Source: Desulfobacca acetoxidans (GTDB lineage Bacteria; Desulfobacterota; Desulfobaccia; Desulfobaccales; 0-14-0-80-60-11). From it: a DNA stretch of 38,092 nucleotides. The notes under the pieces were generated by a model that had not been told where the DNA came from, made no database searches, and saw only the letters and a list, made by a program, of their open reading frames with translations. Shown here piece after piece: positions 1 to 8,421 of this stretch; position 1 is the stretch's first letter, and the number at the start of each line of letters is the position of its first letter. The position numbers were made by a program, and so were the translations under genes. Location: the NCBI GenBank assembly GCA_020722205.1, contig DYLF01000019.1, forward strand, positions 1 to 38,092. Direction: 5' to 3'.

Positions 1-1696
1 GCTCATCCAGGCGGGCCAGACCCAGGTCCCGCAGCCCCTTGGTGAAAAACCGGGCATAGAGCAGGTGCAGCACCGCGTGCTCGATGCCGCCGATGTACTG
101 GTCCACCGGCAGCCAGTAGTTGACCCGGTCCGGGTCCAGAACTCCCTGATTAAAGTCCGGGCAGGCATAGCGCAGAAAATACCAGGACGATTCCACAAAA
201 GTGTCCATGGTATCCACTTCCCGCCGACCCTCTGCCCCGCAGCTCGGGCAGGGGACCCGCCAGAAGGACGGCAAGCCGGCCAAGGGTGACCCTCCCTCCC
301 CAGTGATTTCGACTTGCAGGGGCAAGACCACCGGCAGGTCCGCCTCCGGCACCGGTACCAGGCCGCACCGGTCGCAATGGATAATCGGGATGGGAGCCCC
401 CCAATAACGCTGGCGGGAAATGCCCCAATCCCGCAAGCGATAAGTCACTGCCCGCTTTCCCAGCCCCTCCTGCTCCAAAAAGGCAATGATGGCCGCCCGG
501 GCCTCCCCCCCGAAAAGACCATTAAAAGGGCCTGAGTTTACCAACACGCCGTCCTCTTCAAAAGCCGCGGTCAGGCTCTCAGGAGTCAGGGTCTGGGCCC
601 GGGGCTGGATGACCACCTGCACAGGCAGCTCATACTTGCGGGCAAACTCAAAGTCCCGCTGATCATGGGCCGGCACTGCCATGACCGCCCCGGTGCCGTA
701 TGCCATGAGGACAAAGTTGGCCACGTAAACCGGCATATCCCAGCCGGTGACGGGATTTCGGCAATAGCGGCCGGTAAACACGCCTTCTTTGGTGATTTCC
801 TCCAAAACTCCCCGGCTGCGGTCACGGGTCCGCCAGAAGTCAACAAATTGCTGCACTTCGCCGGCCTGCGCGGTGCCGGCCGTCAGACTCAAAGCCAGGG
901 GGTGTTCCGGGGCCAGGCTCATGAAGGTGGCCCCCCACAGGGTGTCAGGCCGGGTGGTGAACACCACGATGTCCTCATCGCCGCCCACCAGGGGGAAGCG
1001 GATTTCGGCTCCCTCGGAACGGCCGATCCAGTTACGCTGCATGGTGAGCACCCTCTCCGGCCAGTGGCTGAGACGGTCCAGATCGTTCAACAACTCCTCG
1101 GCATAGGCGGTGATCTTAAAGAACCACTGGGAGAGCTCCCTTAAGACCACCGGGGTGTCGCAGCGCCAGCAGCCGCCGTCTTCTACCTGCTCATTGGCCA
1201 GCACGGTCTGACAACGGGGGCACCAGTTTACCGGGGCCATCTTCTTGTAGGCCAGCCCCCGCTTGAACATCTCGATGAACACCAACTGCTCCCAGCGATA
1301 GTAGTCGGGATCGCAGGTGGCGAGCTCCCGTTGCCAGTCATAGCTATAGCCCAGGGCCTGGAGTTGGCGCCTCATATAAGCAATATTGTCATAGGTCCAC
1401 TGCGCCGGGTGACGCCCATGAGCCAGGGCGGCGTTTTCCGCCGGCAGGCCGAAGGCGTCCCAACCCATGGGATGCAGTACGTTGAAACCCCGCATCCACT
1501 TATAGCGGGCCACCACATCGCCGATGGTATAATTGCGCACATGCCCCATGTGTATCCGTCCGGAAGGGTACGGAAACATCTCCAGGACATAGTATTTGGG
1601 GCGGCTTGAGTCCTCCACCGCCTGAAACAACCGCCGTTTTTCCCAAAAGTGTTGCCACTTTTCTTCCACCCGGCGGGGCTCATAACGAGCTTGCAT
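1..1696 (-). CDS. leuS: Leucyl-tRNA synthetase, N-terminal part (cut by window edge)
   Basis: Class I aminoacyl-tRNA synthetase that charges tRNA-Leu in the cytoplasm. About 565 residues are visible before the frame runs off the left edge with no stop; the full protein is usually 800-870 residues. The N-terminus carries the typical PYPSGxxHMGH signature (HIGH-type motif at about residues 49-52), a zinc-ribbon-like pair CPRC...CWRC, and the editing-domain signature TTRPDT. Near the edge come the second catalytic part ([12 protein letters not shown]) and an ESSWYF motif. KMSKS would lie beyond the window. The start at 1696 is chosen because GGGAG sits about six bases upstream and the protein begins [15 protein letters not shown] as family members do. 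The next gene on this strand is more than 700 bases away, so leuS probably has its own promoter. Confidence 0.97.
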   Translation of the reverse strand, partial: MQARYEPRRVEEKWQHFWEKRRLFQAVEDSSRPKYYVLEMFPYPSGRIHMGHVRNYTIGDVVARYKWMRGFNVLHPMGWDAFGLPAENAALAHGRHPAQWTYDNIAYMRRQLQALGYSYDWQRELATCDPDYYRWEQLVFIEMFKRGLAYKKMAPVNWCPRCQTVLANEQVEDGGCWRCDTPVVLRELSQWFFKITAYAEELLNDLDRLSHWPERVLTMQRNWIGRSEGAEIRFPLVGGDEDIVVFTTRPDTLWGATFMSLAPEHPLALSLTAGTAQAGEVQQFVDFWRTRDRSRGVLEEITKEGVFTGRYCRNPVTGWDMPVYVANFVLMAYGTGAVMAVPAHDQRDFEFARKYELPVQVVIQPRAQTLTPESLTAAFEEDGVLVNSGPFNGLFGGEARAAIIAFLEQEGLGKRAVTYRLRDWGISRQRYWGAPIPIIHCDRCGLVPVPEADLPVVLPLQVEITGEGGSPLAGLPSFWRVPCPSCGAEGRREVDTMDTFVESSWYFLRYACPDFNQGVLDPDRVNYWLPVDQYIGGIEHAVLHLLYARFFTKGLRDLGLARLDE

Positions 1697-2045
1697 GAGC
1701 TACTCCCGATTTATCAAGTTCTGATGGCTTTATCCTGAATAAAATTTTTCATGACCTTAGGTAGGTCGCCAGGCTATGAGGGGTTGCTTTGCAGGTTCCG
1801 GGTTCAAATCCAGAGATAGAGAGTGGGGGCGCCATCAGGTGAATATGGTGTTCAGCCGTCAGCTTAAGATAGGATGTCGCTAATAAAATCCGGTGCCCCA
1901 CGGCAACCCCGTTCATCTAACCTGGCAGAATTGCAGATGACAGAGACATCGGGTGGCACCACCGCAAGTATCCGTTCATCGGCTTCTTCTGCCTCCGGCC
2001 GGCGGACATCGAAGGGCGCAATTCAATCAAATTCAACGTTTGATA

Positions 2046-2237
2046 TTACGTTGACATCCCAAGGCTGTCAAGGTGAGATAACAATTCTCGCATTAATTTC
2101 CCCGGATAGGAGAGCAGCATCTGGTGCAGGCGGGTTTGATCATAGCGGGCAGTGGTTCTGGTTTCCCGGCCCGGGCGAATAATCTGGACGAACTGGTCGG
2201 TGGAAATCCGGAAGCTGATGTCCTCGCCCTCGAGCAA
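2046..2237 (-). CDS. Possible small protein or gene remnant
   Basis: I do not recognise this frame. It encodes about 63 residues from a TTG (LLEGEDISFRIS...), has coding-like third positions and ends in a plausible helix (YPGKLMRELLSHLDS). The frame stays open upstream to a TAA near 2320, but without an ATG or a ribosome-binding site. It may be the tail of a decayed gene. Around it, 1697-2470 holds no convincing gene. Confidence 0.22.
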   Translation of the reverse strand: MLEGEDISFRISTDQFVQIIRPGRETRTTARYDQTRLHQMLLSYPGKLMRELLSHLDSLGMST

Positions 2238-2403
2238 GGACGTCTGCTTATTTAAGCACCATAGGCATAAGTAGTCACGGGTTGCGAGGGGAGAGGCGCC
2301 TGTATTGATCCTATCTTAGCAGGCGTGGGTGGTGGTGAAGAAGGGCGCAGAAAAGGCGGCGGCACCACATGGCGCTACAACCTGAACTCCGAAGACAGTA
2401 TAG

Positions 2404-2442
2404 CCCGACGCGACCGGCCGAGGCCGGCCTGCGTCGGGTTTT
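2404..2442 (+). terminator. Hairpin followed by T-run, facing +
   Basis: Perfect outer arms CCCGACGC (2404-2411) and GCGTCGGG (2431-2438), inner arms CCGGC/GCCGG (2414-2418, 2423-2427), then TTTT. The T-run is on the + side, but the adjacent gene is the minus-strand FecR gene ending at 2471. It would therefore stop a + transcript from the gene-poor stretch, or act poorly in reverse. Confidence 0.5.
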
Positions 2443-2470
2443 GGCTGCCAACTGAAAACCGAGACCTGTC

Positions 2471-3820
2471 TTACTGAACACTGGCCGAGTTGGCCGAATT
2501 AACAATCTTGTTCACCGGGTTGATTTGACCGTTGGTGGGGTTGATCTCCACCGCCTGCCAGGTATTGCCGGCCTGAGCCGTGGTAGGGGTGACGGTCACA
2601 ACCATGGTGCCCCCTTGCACGGCCTTGCCATTCAACGCGCCGCTGGCATCGACCACCGTGCCGCCTTTGATCACCTGGAGGGAGACCCCAGAGCTGGTGG
2701 CAAGTTGGGTGCTGGTGGGGGAGGGGTTGCTATAATTATACACCGAGGCTCGATATACGTCCCCCAGATTGAATTGGCTGACGGTGATCACTTCGCTCCC
2801 GGAGGGGTGGAGCCAATCGTTGTGCAGCAGGGCATAAGGCTGGCTGGTCAAGCTTCCCATCTGGCCAAAATAAACATGAAACCGAGAGCTTTGGGGGCCG
2901 GTGAGATGCAGGTCCAGATCTCCTGCGCCGCTGCCCCATTGCATCTGGATAAAGAAAGGTGCCAGGACACTGGACGTAGTGGTGGTTGAGGACACAACCG
3001 GGGTGATGGTGGGTGGCACATATATGGCGCTGGTGGGATTGAGCACCAGGTTGCTCTGTGTGGTCTGCTGGGTCAGGGCGGTTATCTGGCTCACCGTGGT
3101 AGTCTTGCCGGCCCCCATGGTAGCGCCCGTGGGGGAAGGTTGGGAAGGCCCTCCGGCACCGCCCGCGCCGCTCACCTGTTGCTGGATCCTGAAGAGGTTT
3201 TGGATCAACTTGAGATCATCGGGGGTGATGTCCATGGGCACCGTGGGCGGCAGGTTTGCCCCCACCAGGGTGTATTGCAGCTTCTTTAGTAATACTTCCC
3301 CCGCCACCTCCGGGAAAATATTGCGCACCGACAACAGGCTGTTTTCGGTGTAAACTTCGGTTGCTTTGGGCAGTAAACGGGCGTACCACTTGGTGCCGCG
3401 CACTCCCATGATCGCGGTGTGGGTTTTGAGATGAAAATCCGGCTCCTTGCCCGGAAATATTTTGGTGACCGTGGTTTCCACCAGACCCATAAAAACCTGC
3501 ATCACCGCCCGGCGTTGACCTTTGGCGGCATCGTACATGTATTCTTCGATGGCCACCCGGCTGCTGGGGGCGATGTTCATGGTGGTGTCGTCCACAAACT
3601 TCAACTGCGCCCGGGAGGCGGATTTGGTGCGCACCACATCTCCCGCTTCCACCCCGTCCTGCACTTTGGCGGCCACTGCTGGCAGTTTGCCGCCTCTGAG
3701 GAGATCCACCCGGCCTTCCACCTCGGTAAAATTTCCCACCACTGCGGCGTCTACCTGAGACGTCGGCGCCAAGCAACAAAAACCAGTAAACATCACGATG
3801 ATAAGCAGATGGGGCCACAT
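2471..3820 (-). CDS. Secreted FecR-domain protein with C-terminal DUF2135-like domain
   Basis: 449 residues. An N-terminal signal peptide (about residues 1-25, ending VDA) predicts export. Residues about 30-190 form a FecR-type domain: GRVDLLRGG, a VRTKSASRAQLKF strand, the MNIAPSSRVAI segment and HTAIMGVRGTKW, typical of stand-alone FecR proteins rather than anti-sigma regulators. A Gly/Ser/Thr/Pro-rich linker (about 220-290) follows. The C-terminal part has WGSGAGDLDLHLTGP and a later NYS segment, like the DUF2135 domain in which a D-x-D-L-H core is followed by beta strands; that domain call is from memory of the motif. GAGGAG lies about eight bases before the ATG. No sigma factor or TonB receptor gene is adjacent, so iron signalling is not implied. 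Function unknown; probably an extracytoplasmic structural or binding protein. Confidence 0.8.
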   Translation of the reverse strand: MWPHLLIIVMFTGFCCLAPTSQVDAAVVGNFTEVEGRVDLLRGGKLPAVAAKVQDGVEAGDVVRTKSASRAQLKFVDDTTMNIAPSSRVAIEEYMYDAAKGQRRAVMQVFMGLVETTVTKIFPGKEPDFHLKTHTAIMGVRGTKWYARLLPKATEVYTENSLLSVRNIFPEVAGEVLLKKLQYTLVGANLPPTVPMDITPDDLKLIQNLFRIQQQVSGAGGAGGPSQPSPTGATMGAGKTTTVSQITALTQQTTQSNLVLNPTSAIYVPPTITPVVSSTTTTSSVLAPFFIQMQWGSGAGDLDLHLTGPQSSRFHVYFGQMGSLTSQPYALLHNDWLHPSGSEVITVSQFNLGDVYRASVYNYSNPSPTSTQLATSSGVSLQVIKGGTVVDASGALNGKAVQGGTMVVTVTPTTAQAGNTWQAVEINPTNGQINPVNKIVNSANSASVQ

Positions 3821-3857
3821 GTCTTTTTCTCCTCAGTTTAAAGTTAAGTTATTTTAA

Positions 3858-3883
3858 CATGTTTACTTAATTTAGAAAACATG
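3858..3883. repeat. Inverted repeat upstream of the FecR gene
   Basis: Arms CATGTTT (3858-3864) and AAACATG (3877-3883) around a 12-base AT-rich centre, 38 bases ahead of the FecR start codon. The position fits an operator, but no regulator is known. Between 3884 and 4178 I see no gene and no clear Pho box. Confidence 0.3.
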
Positions 3884-4178
3884 CTTTTTGGAGACCGGGG
3901 TAAAAATCTTGCCGCCTTTTCCTATTCCTACCGACAAACTTAAGCCAAGGTAAGGGGCTTTCCGAAAAAGAGCCTCGGAAAAACTTTTCGCCCCTTCCTG
4001 GTGGCTAAAAGGTTGGCGACTTGCTATTTTTCCGATAATATGTCAGACGGTTCAGCCGTTAAGGTGTCTGAACTGAATCCACGTAGAAAGTTAACAGTCA
4101 GCGGCCTCCGTCGATCTGCAGTTGTTGTTGGCGGGAAAATTCACGGTGGCGGCGGCGCTGGGTCCTGGCAGAGATTTG

Positions 4179-5003
4179 ATGACCCACAGGGTCTTGACAT
4201 ATTTGAGCCAGGCTTGGCCGTTGGTGGTGCTCTGTTTGGTGGTGTGGCTTCTCTGGGGCTGTCGCCGGGGGGAGAGTCTGACGCCGCCCCTGATCATCGC
4301 CGGTTCCACTTCGGTGCAGCCCTTCGCGGAGAAACTGGCCGAAGTCTATATGCAGCGCCATCACCAGGTCTGTATCAACGTTCAGGGAGGCGGCTCCAGC
4401 GCCGGCATCTATGCGGCCCGTCACGGTGCTGCCCATCTGGGGGCCTCTTCCCGGGAACTGGCCGCTTCAGAACGGGACTTGCACCAGATTCCCATTGCCT
4501 GGGACGGCATCGCCATTATCGTCCATCCCAGCAATCCCTTGCAAAATCTGACCGTGGAAGAACTGCGGCAGATTTTTTCCGGCCGGCTCACCGATTGGTT
4601 GGAGCTGGACGTGATTTCTCATGCCATCCATGTCATCAGCCGGGAAGAGGGTTCCGGTACCCGGGACACCTTTGAACACATCCTCATGGGAAAGGAGGAG
4701 GTCACCCCTCGCGCCCTGGTGCAGGACTCCAACGGCGCGGTGCGAGAACTGGTCGCCTCCGACCCTTACGCCATCGGCTATATTTCCGTGGGACTGGTGG
4801 ATGAGCGGGTCAAGGCGGTGCCCATCGACGGCGTCGCCCCCTGCGCGGAAAACATCAAATCCCGGCGCTATAAGTTGGCCCGGCGTTTTCTTCTGGTGTC
4901 CATGGCGTCCCCCAGTGGTCTGTGTCAATCCTTTGTTCAGTTCATTCTCAGCCCGGAAGGGCAACGCCTCCTGGAAAAGGAAGGTCTGGTGGCGATAAAA
5001 TGA
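4179..5003 (+). CDS. pstS: Phosphate ABC transporter, substrate-binding lipoprotein
   Basis: About 274 residues. It binds phosphate in the periplasm and delivers it to PstCA. The start at 4179 gives an N-terminal hydrophobic stretch ending in the lipobox LLWGC, so it is probably lipid-anchored; an upstream in-frame TTG (4122) would add an implausible leader. Phosphate-site motifs are visible: GSTSVQPF near the N-terminus, GGGSSAG, and EGSGTRDTF in the middle. The C-terminus (FILSPEGQRLLEKEG) is typical of the PstS-like family. Its TGA overlaps the pstC ATG (ATGA), so the two are translationally coupled. It is the first gene of the pst operon, which with the convergent alkaline phosphatase looks like a PHO regulon block. 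Confidence 0.93.
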   Translation: MTHRVLTYLSQAWPLVVLCLVVWLLWGCRRGESLTPPLIIAGSTSVQPFAEKLAEVYMQRHHQVCINVQGGGSSAGIYAARHGAAHLGASSRELAASERDLHQIPIAWDGIAIIVHPSNPLQNLTVEELRQIFSGRLTDWLELDVISHAIHVISREEGSGTRDTFEHILMGKEEVTPRALVQDSNGAVRELVASDPYAIGYISVGLVDERVKAVPIDGVAPCAENIKSRRYKLARRFLLVSMASPSGLCQSFVQFILSPEGQRLLEKEGLVAIK

Positions 5004-5842
5004 AATCTCAGGAAAAATTGGTGGAGGGGGTACTGCTTCTCTTGGCGCTCTCCGCCATCGCCTCCCTGGCCCTGATCACCATTTTCATCTTCCTGGAAGG
5101 GTTTCCCCTCATCCTCCATACCGGCCTCCAGAAATTCATCCTGAGCAGTCACTGGGCCCCGACCCGAGGTCATTTCGGCATCCTGGCCATGATCATCTCC
5201 TCTATCCTGGTGACCCTGGGCGCCATGGTGCTGGGAGTGCCCTTCGGATTGGCCTGTGCCATTATCCTGGCAGAGTTTTCCCCCCCCCGCCTGACCAGGA
5301 TCCTCAAACCCACTCTGGAGCTTCTGGCCGGCATCCCCTCCGTGGTCTATGGCTTTCTGGGGGTTATCTGGCTGGTGCCACTGATTCGCACCTATCTGGG
5401 AGGCCCGGGCTTGTCGCTCCTGACCGGCGCCATCATTCTAGGCATCATGGTGCTGCCCACCGTCATCAGCATTTCCATTGATGCCTTGACCGCGGTGCCG
5501 GATATGTACCGCCAGGGGTCCATTGCCCTGGGCGCCACCCATTGGCAGACCGTGCAACGGGTGGTCCTGCCCGCCGCCCGCTCCGGTATTATTACGGCCA
5601 TTATCCTCGGCATGGGCCGGGCCATCGGCGAAACCATGGCGGTCATTATGGTGGCGGGCAACGCCCTGCAAATTCCCCGCTCCCTTTTGGACCCGGTGCG
5701 CACCCTGACCAGCAACATCGCTTTGGAACTGGGTTATGCTGCCGGGCGCCACCGGGAGGCCCTGTTTGCCACCGGTATTGTACTCTTTGTGATGATCATG
5801 ATTCTGAACCTCACGGCCACTTTCCTCGCCCGCCGACGATGA
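5000..5842 (+). CDS. pstC: Phosphate ABC transporter permease
   Basis: 280 residues, a compact PstC. It forms half of the phosphate channel in the inner membrane with PstA. The sequence shows about six membrane segments. The permease EAA-type loop that contacts the ATPases is seen around AVPDMYRQGSIALGATHWQTVQRVVLPAA, followed by GIITAIILGMGRAIGETMAV, the usual PstC/PstA signature. The ATG is chosen because it overlaps the pstS stop. Instead of abutting pstA, it is followed by 108 bases of AT-rich spacer. Confidence 0.94.
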   Translation: MKSQEKLVEGVLLLLALSAIASLALITIFIFLEGFPLILHTGLQKFILSSHWAPTRGHFGILAMIISSILVTLGAMVLGVPFGLACAIILAEFSPPRLTRILKPTLELLAGIPSVVYGFLGVIWLVPLIRTYLGGPGLSLLTGAIILGIMVLPTVISISIDALTAVPDMYRQGSIALGATHWQTVQRVVLPAARSGIITAIILGMGRAIGETMAVIMVAGNALQIPRSLLDPVRTLTSNIALELGYAAGRHREALFATGIVLFVMIMILNLTATFLARRR

Positions 5843-5950
5843 GCCTCAACCCGGGGCGAGATCAAACAGAAACTCGATGCTATTTAAGTTAATGATTATA
5901 TTAATTAAAAAAATAACCACGAAAAACTGCCGAACCCAGATCGACATTTC
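5843..5950 (+). other. AT-rich spacer inside the pst operon
   Basis: 108 bases between pstC and pstA. Around 5880-5920 there is a strongly AT-rich run of T/A tracts, unlike the neighbouring genes. It holds no gene. It could carry an internal promoter or an mRNA-processing site that sets separate levels of PstA and the two ATPases, but no clear -35/-10 pair was found. Confidence 0.35.
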
Positions 5951-6787
5951 ATGCGTTTAGACCCCAAAATCGCCCAAGTGCTGGTCAAAGCCCTTCTCTG
6001 GTTCCTTACCGGCCTGACTCTGGTTATCCTCTTCTGCATCATCATCAATGTTTCAGTGGAGGGGCTGCCCCAGGTGAATCTCACTTTCCTGTCGCAGGAA
6101 CCCCAGGATATGGGGCGGGCCGGAGGGATCTTCTCCACCATCGTAGCTACTCTATACATCACTCTGGTGGCCATTGTGCTGGCCACGCCCTTTGGGGTCG
6201 GCGCCGCCATTTATCTTACCGAATATACCCGGGAGGGCTGGGTTACCCAGGTGATTCGCTTCGGGGCGGAATGCCTGGCCGGTGTGCCGTCCATCATCCT
6301 GGGTCTTTTCGGCTTTGTGCTGTTCGTCATGAAACTGAAATTAGGCTGGTCGGTGCTGTCGGGCGGCTTGACCCTGGCCATCATGGTGCTGCCCATCATC
6401 ATCCGGACCAGTGAGGAGGCTATCAAAGCCGTGCCTCCGGTGTATCGCACGGTGTGCTATTCTCTGGGCCTGAGCAAGTGGCAGGGCATCACCCGGGTGG
6501 TGCTGCCCTCCGCCCTCCCCGGCATTACCACCGGCATCATGCTGAGTGTGGGGCGGTCGCTGGGGGAGACGGCGGTTCTTTTGTTTACCGCCGGCGCGGC
6601 CCTCCGGACTCCCACCAGTCTGTTTGATTCAGGGCGCACCATGGCGGTGCATTTTTATATCCTGGCTCGTGAGGGCCTCTCTATGCCCAATGCCTACGGC
6701 ACCGCGGCCATCCTCATGATCTCCATTCTAGCCCTCAATATCGCCGCCTACAGCCTGATGCAGCGCTTTCTGAGACGCTACTCTTAA
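5951..6787 (+). CDS. pstA: Phosphate ABC transporter permease
   Basis: 278 residues. Partner of PstC in the inner-membrane phosphate channel. It has about six hydrophobic segments, starting near residue 17 (LLWFLTGLTLVILFC). The cytoplasmic coupling loop is visible as AVPPVYRTVCYSLGLSKWQGITRVVLPSALPGI, followed by GRSLGETAVLLFTAG, the PstA signature. The start at 5951 is the first ATG of the frame; the ribosome site is weak, which fits dependence on an internal signal or coupling across the spacer. The first ATPase gene starts 54 bases downstream. Confidence 0.94.
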   Translation: MRLDPKIAQVLVKALLWFLTGLTLVILFCIIINVSVEGLPQVNLTFLSQEPQDMGRAGGIFSTIVATLYITLVAIVLATPFGVGAAIYLTEYTREGWVTQVIRFGAECLAGVPSIILGLFGFVLFVMKLKLGWSVLSGGLTLAIMVLPIIIRTSEEAIKAVPPVYRTVCYSLGLSKWQGITRVVLPSALPGITTGIMLSVGRSLGETAVLLFTAGAALRTPTSLFDSGRTMAVHFYILAREGLSMPNAYGTAAILMISILALNIAAYSLMQRFLRRYS

Positions 6788-6841
6788 AAGGTTCTGGGTT
6801 CTGGGAGAAAAATTCTAATTTTCAGTGGGAACCACCCGTTC

Positions 6842-7609
6842 ATGGTAGCGGTAGAAAACAGTAAGATCATCATCCAGCAGCTCACCTTCTTTTATCGAGA
6901 TTTCCGGGCGCTGGACGGGCTATCCTTGGAGATTTGCCCCCATGAGATTTTCGGGTTTATGGGCCCGGCCAAGAGCGGCAAGACGACTTTGCTCAGGGTG
7001 CTCAACCGAATGTCGGATCTGATCGCCGGGGCCAGGGTGGAGGGGAAAGTGTGGTTGGACGGGGAAGATATCCTGCAGCCTGACTACGACGTGGTAAACC
7101 TGCGGCGGCGCATGGGCCTGGTGCTGAGCGTCCCTGTCCCCCTGCCCCGCACCATTTTTGAGAACCTGGCCTTGGCGCCGCGCTTGTTCGGGAAAAGAAA
7201 ACGGGGTGAGCTGGAAGAACTGGTGGAACAGAGCCTGGTCGCCGCCCAACTCTGGGACGAGGTCAAGGATCGCTTGCATGAATCGGCCCTGAAGCTCTCC
7301 GGAGGGCAGCAACAGCGCCTTTGCCTGGCCCGTACTCTGGCCATGCAGCCGGAAGTCATCCTGCTGGATGAGCCCACCAGCGGGCTGGACCCCATCTCCA
7401 CCGCCAAGATTGAGCAGACCCTGTCTGATCTGAAGAAGGACTACACCATCATCCTGGTGAGCAACAATACCCAGCAGATCGCCCGGGTGACGGAACGGGT
7501 CGCCTTTCTGCTCATGGGCGAGCTGGTCGAATTGGGAAACACCGCCCAGGTTTTCACTGTCCCCCAGGACAAGCGTACGGAGGACTATATCTCCGGCCGG
7601 TTCGGCTGA
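6842..7609 (+). CDS. pstB: Phosphate ABC transporter ATPase 1 (Q- and H-loops altered)
   Basis: 255 residues, usual PstB length. ATPase subunit on the inner face of PstCA. Walker A is intact (GPAKSGKTT, residues 41-49), the signature LSGGQ (152-156) is intact, and Walker B keeps the catalytic Glu (LLDEP, D176-E177). Two catalytic loops are changed. The Q-loop Gln, normally in VFQxPNPFP, is Ser96 in [10 protein letters not shown], and the switch His, normally in VTHNMQQA, is Asn208 in LVSNNTQQ. It therefore looks able to bind ATP but poor at hydrolysing it in its own site. The start fits the family N-terminus. The second PstB follows after 35 bases and carries the complementary defect. Confidence 0.92.
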   Translation: MVAVENSKIIIQQLTFFYRDFRALDGLSLEICPHEIFGFMGPAKSGKTTLLRVLNRMSDLIAGARVEGKVWLDGEDILQPDYDVVNLRRRMGLVLSVPVPLPRTIFENLALAPRLFGKRKRGELEELVEQSLVAAQLWDEVKDRLHESALKLSGGQQQRLCLARTLAMQPEVILLDEPTSGLDPISTAKIEQTLSDLKKDYTIILVSNNTQQIARVTERVAFLLMGELVELGNTAQVFTVPQDKRTEDYISGRFG

Positions 7610-7644
7610 GATCGAAAACCGTAAACACAGGGCGAAGGGAATGG

Positions 7645-8421
7645 ATGGATATGGTTGGCGAGTCTTCCCCCGAGATTATCAAGATCAAGAACCTCAACCT
7701 TTATTACGGCGATTTTCAGGCCTTGCAAGACATCAACGCCACCTTTAAGGCCCACAACATTACTGCCCTCATCGGGCCCTCAGGCTGCGGCAAGTCCACC
7801 CTGTTGAGATGTCTCAACCGCATGAACGACCTCATCGATGGCGTGAGCATCACCGGAGAGGTGTTCATCAGCGGGCAGGATATCTATAATAAAGGGGTGG
7901 ATCTGACCCAACTCCGGAAACGAGTGGGCATGGTGTTTCAACGGCCCAATCCCTTCCCTTTGTCCGTTTTTGACAATGTAGTCTATGGGCCGCGCCTCCA
8001 TGGTCGCCACAGCCACCAGGAACTGAAGGAGATCCTGGAGAGGTCCTTGGGCGCCGTGCATCTCTTTGAGGAACTTAAAGACCGACTGTCTGCCAATGCG
8101 CTGACACTTTCTGAGGAACAACAACAACGCCTATGCATTGCCCGGCTGGTGGCGGTGGAGCCGGAGATTTTGCTGATGGACGAACCCTGTTCGGCCCTGG
8201 ACCCGCTGGCCACCTTGCGCATCGAAGAACTCATGGCGGAGTTGAAAAAAGACTACACCATCATCATTGTCACCCACAATATGCAGCAAGCGGCCCGGGT
8301 CTCCGACGACACCGGCTTCATGTATTTGGGTGAACTCATGGAGTTCGGCCCTACCCCACAAATTTTCACCCGCCCCCAAAACCCCATGACGGAGGATTAT
8401 ATCACCGGCAAGTATGGCTGA
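7645..8421 (+). CDS. pstB: Phosphate ABC transporter ATPase 2 (signature motif altered)
   Basis: 258 residues. Walker [10 protein letters not shown] (about 44-52), Q-loop VFQRPNPFP with Gln99, Walker B LLMDEP (D179-E180) and the switch His211 in VTHNMQQA are all canonical. The ABC signature, LSGGQ in most PstB proteins, is LSEEQ (155-159), replacing both glycines that hold the gamma-phosphate of ATP bound in the partner subunit. This is the mirror image of the neighbouring PstB1, which suggests an obligate heterodimer. GAAGGGA lies at 7634-7640, so either 7645 or 7651 may be the start. The last 20 bases overlap the 3' end of the convergent alkaline phosphatase gene. No phoU follows. Confidence 0.92.
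   Translation: MDMVGESSPEIIKIKNLNLYYGDFQALQDINATFKAHNITALIGPSGCGKSTLLRCLNRMNDLIDGVSITGEVFISGQDIYNKGVDLTQLRKRVGMVFQRPNPFPLSVFDNVVYGPRLHGRHSHQELKEILERSLGAVHLFEELKDRLSANALTLSEEQQQRLCIARLVAVEPEILLMDEPCSALDPLATLRIEELMAELKKDYTIIIVTHNMQQAARVSDDTGFMYLGELMEFGPTPQIFTRPQNPMTEDYITGKYG

Noticed and set aside
1785-1840. tRNA-like GGTTCAAATCC segment
   Set aside because: It resembles a T-arm, but the stem has two mismatches and no matching acceptor strand is found upstream. Perhaps a remnant, not a tRNA.
1874-2182. Plus-strand frame of 102 codons
   Set aside because: Ser/Thr/Gly-rich with no family features or ribosome site; it lies opposite the better minus-strand frame.
2311-2505. Minus-strand frame of 64 codons
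   Set aside because: It passes through the hairpin at 2404-2438 and the end of the FecR gene; Arg/Cys-rich and without a family.
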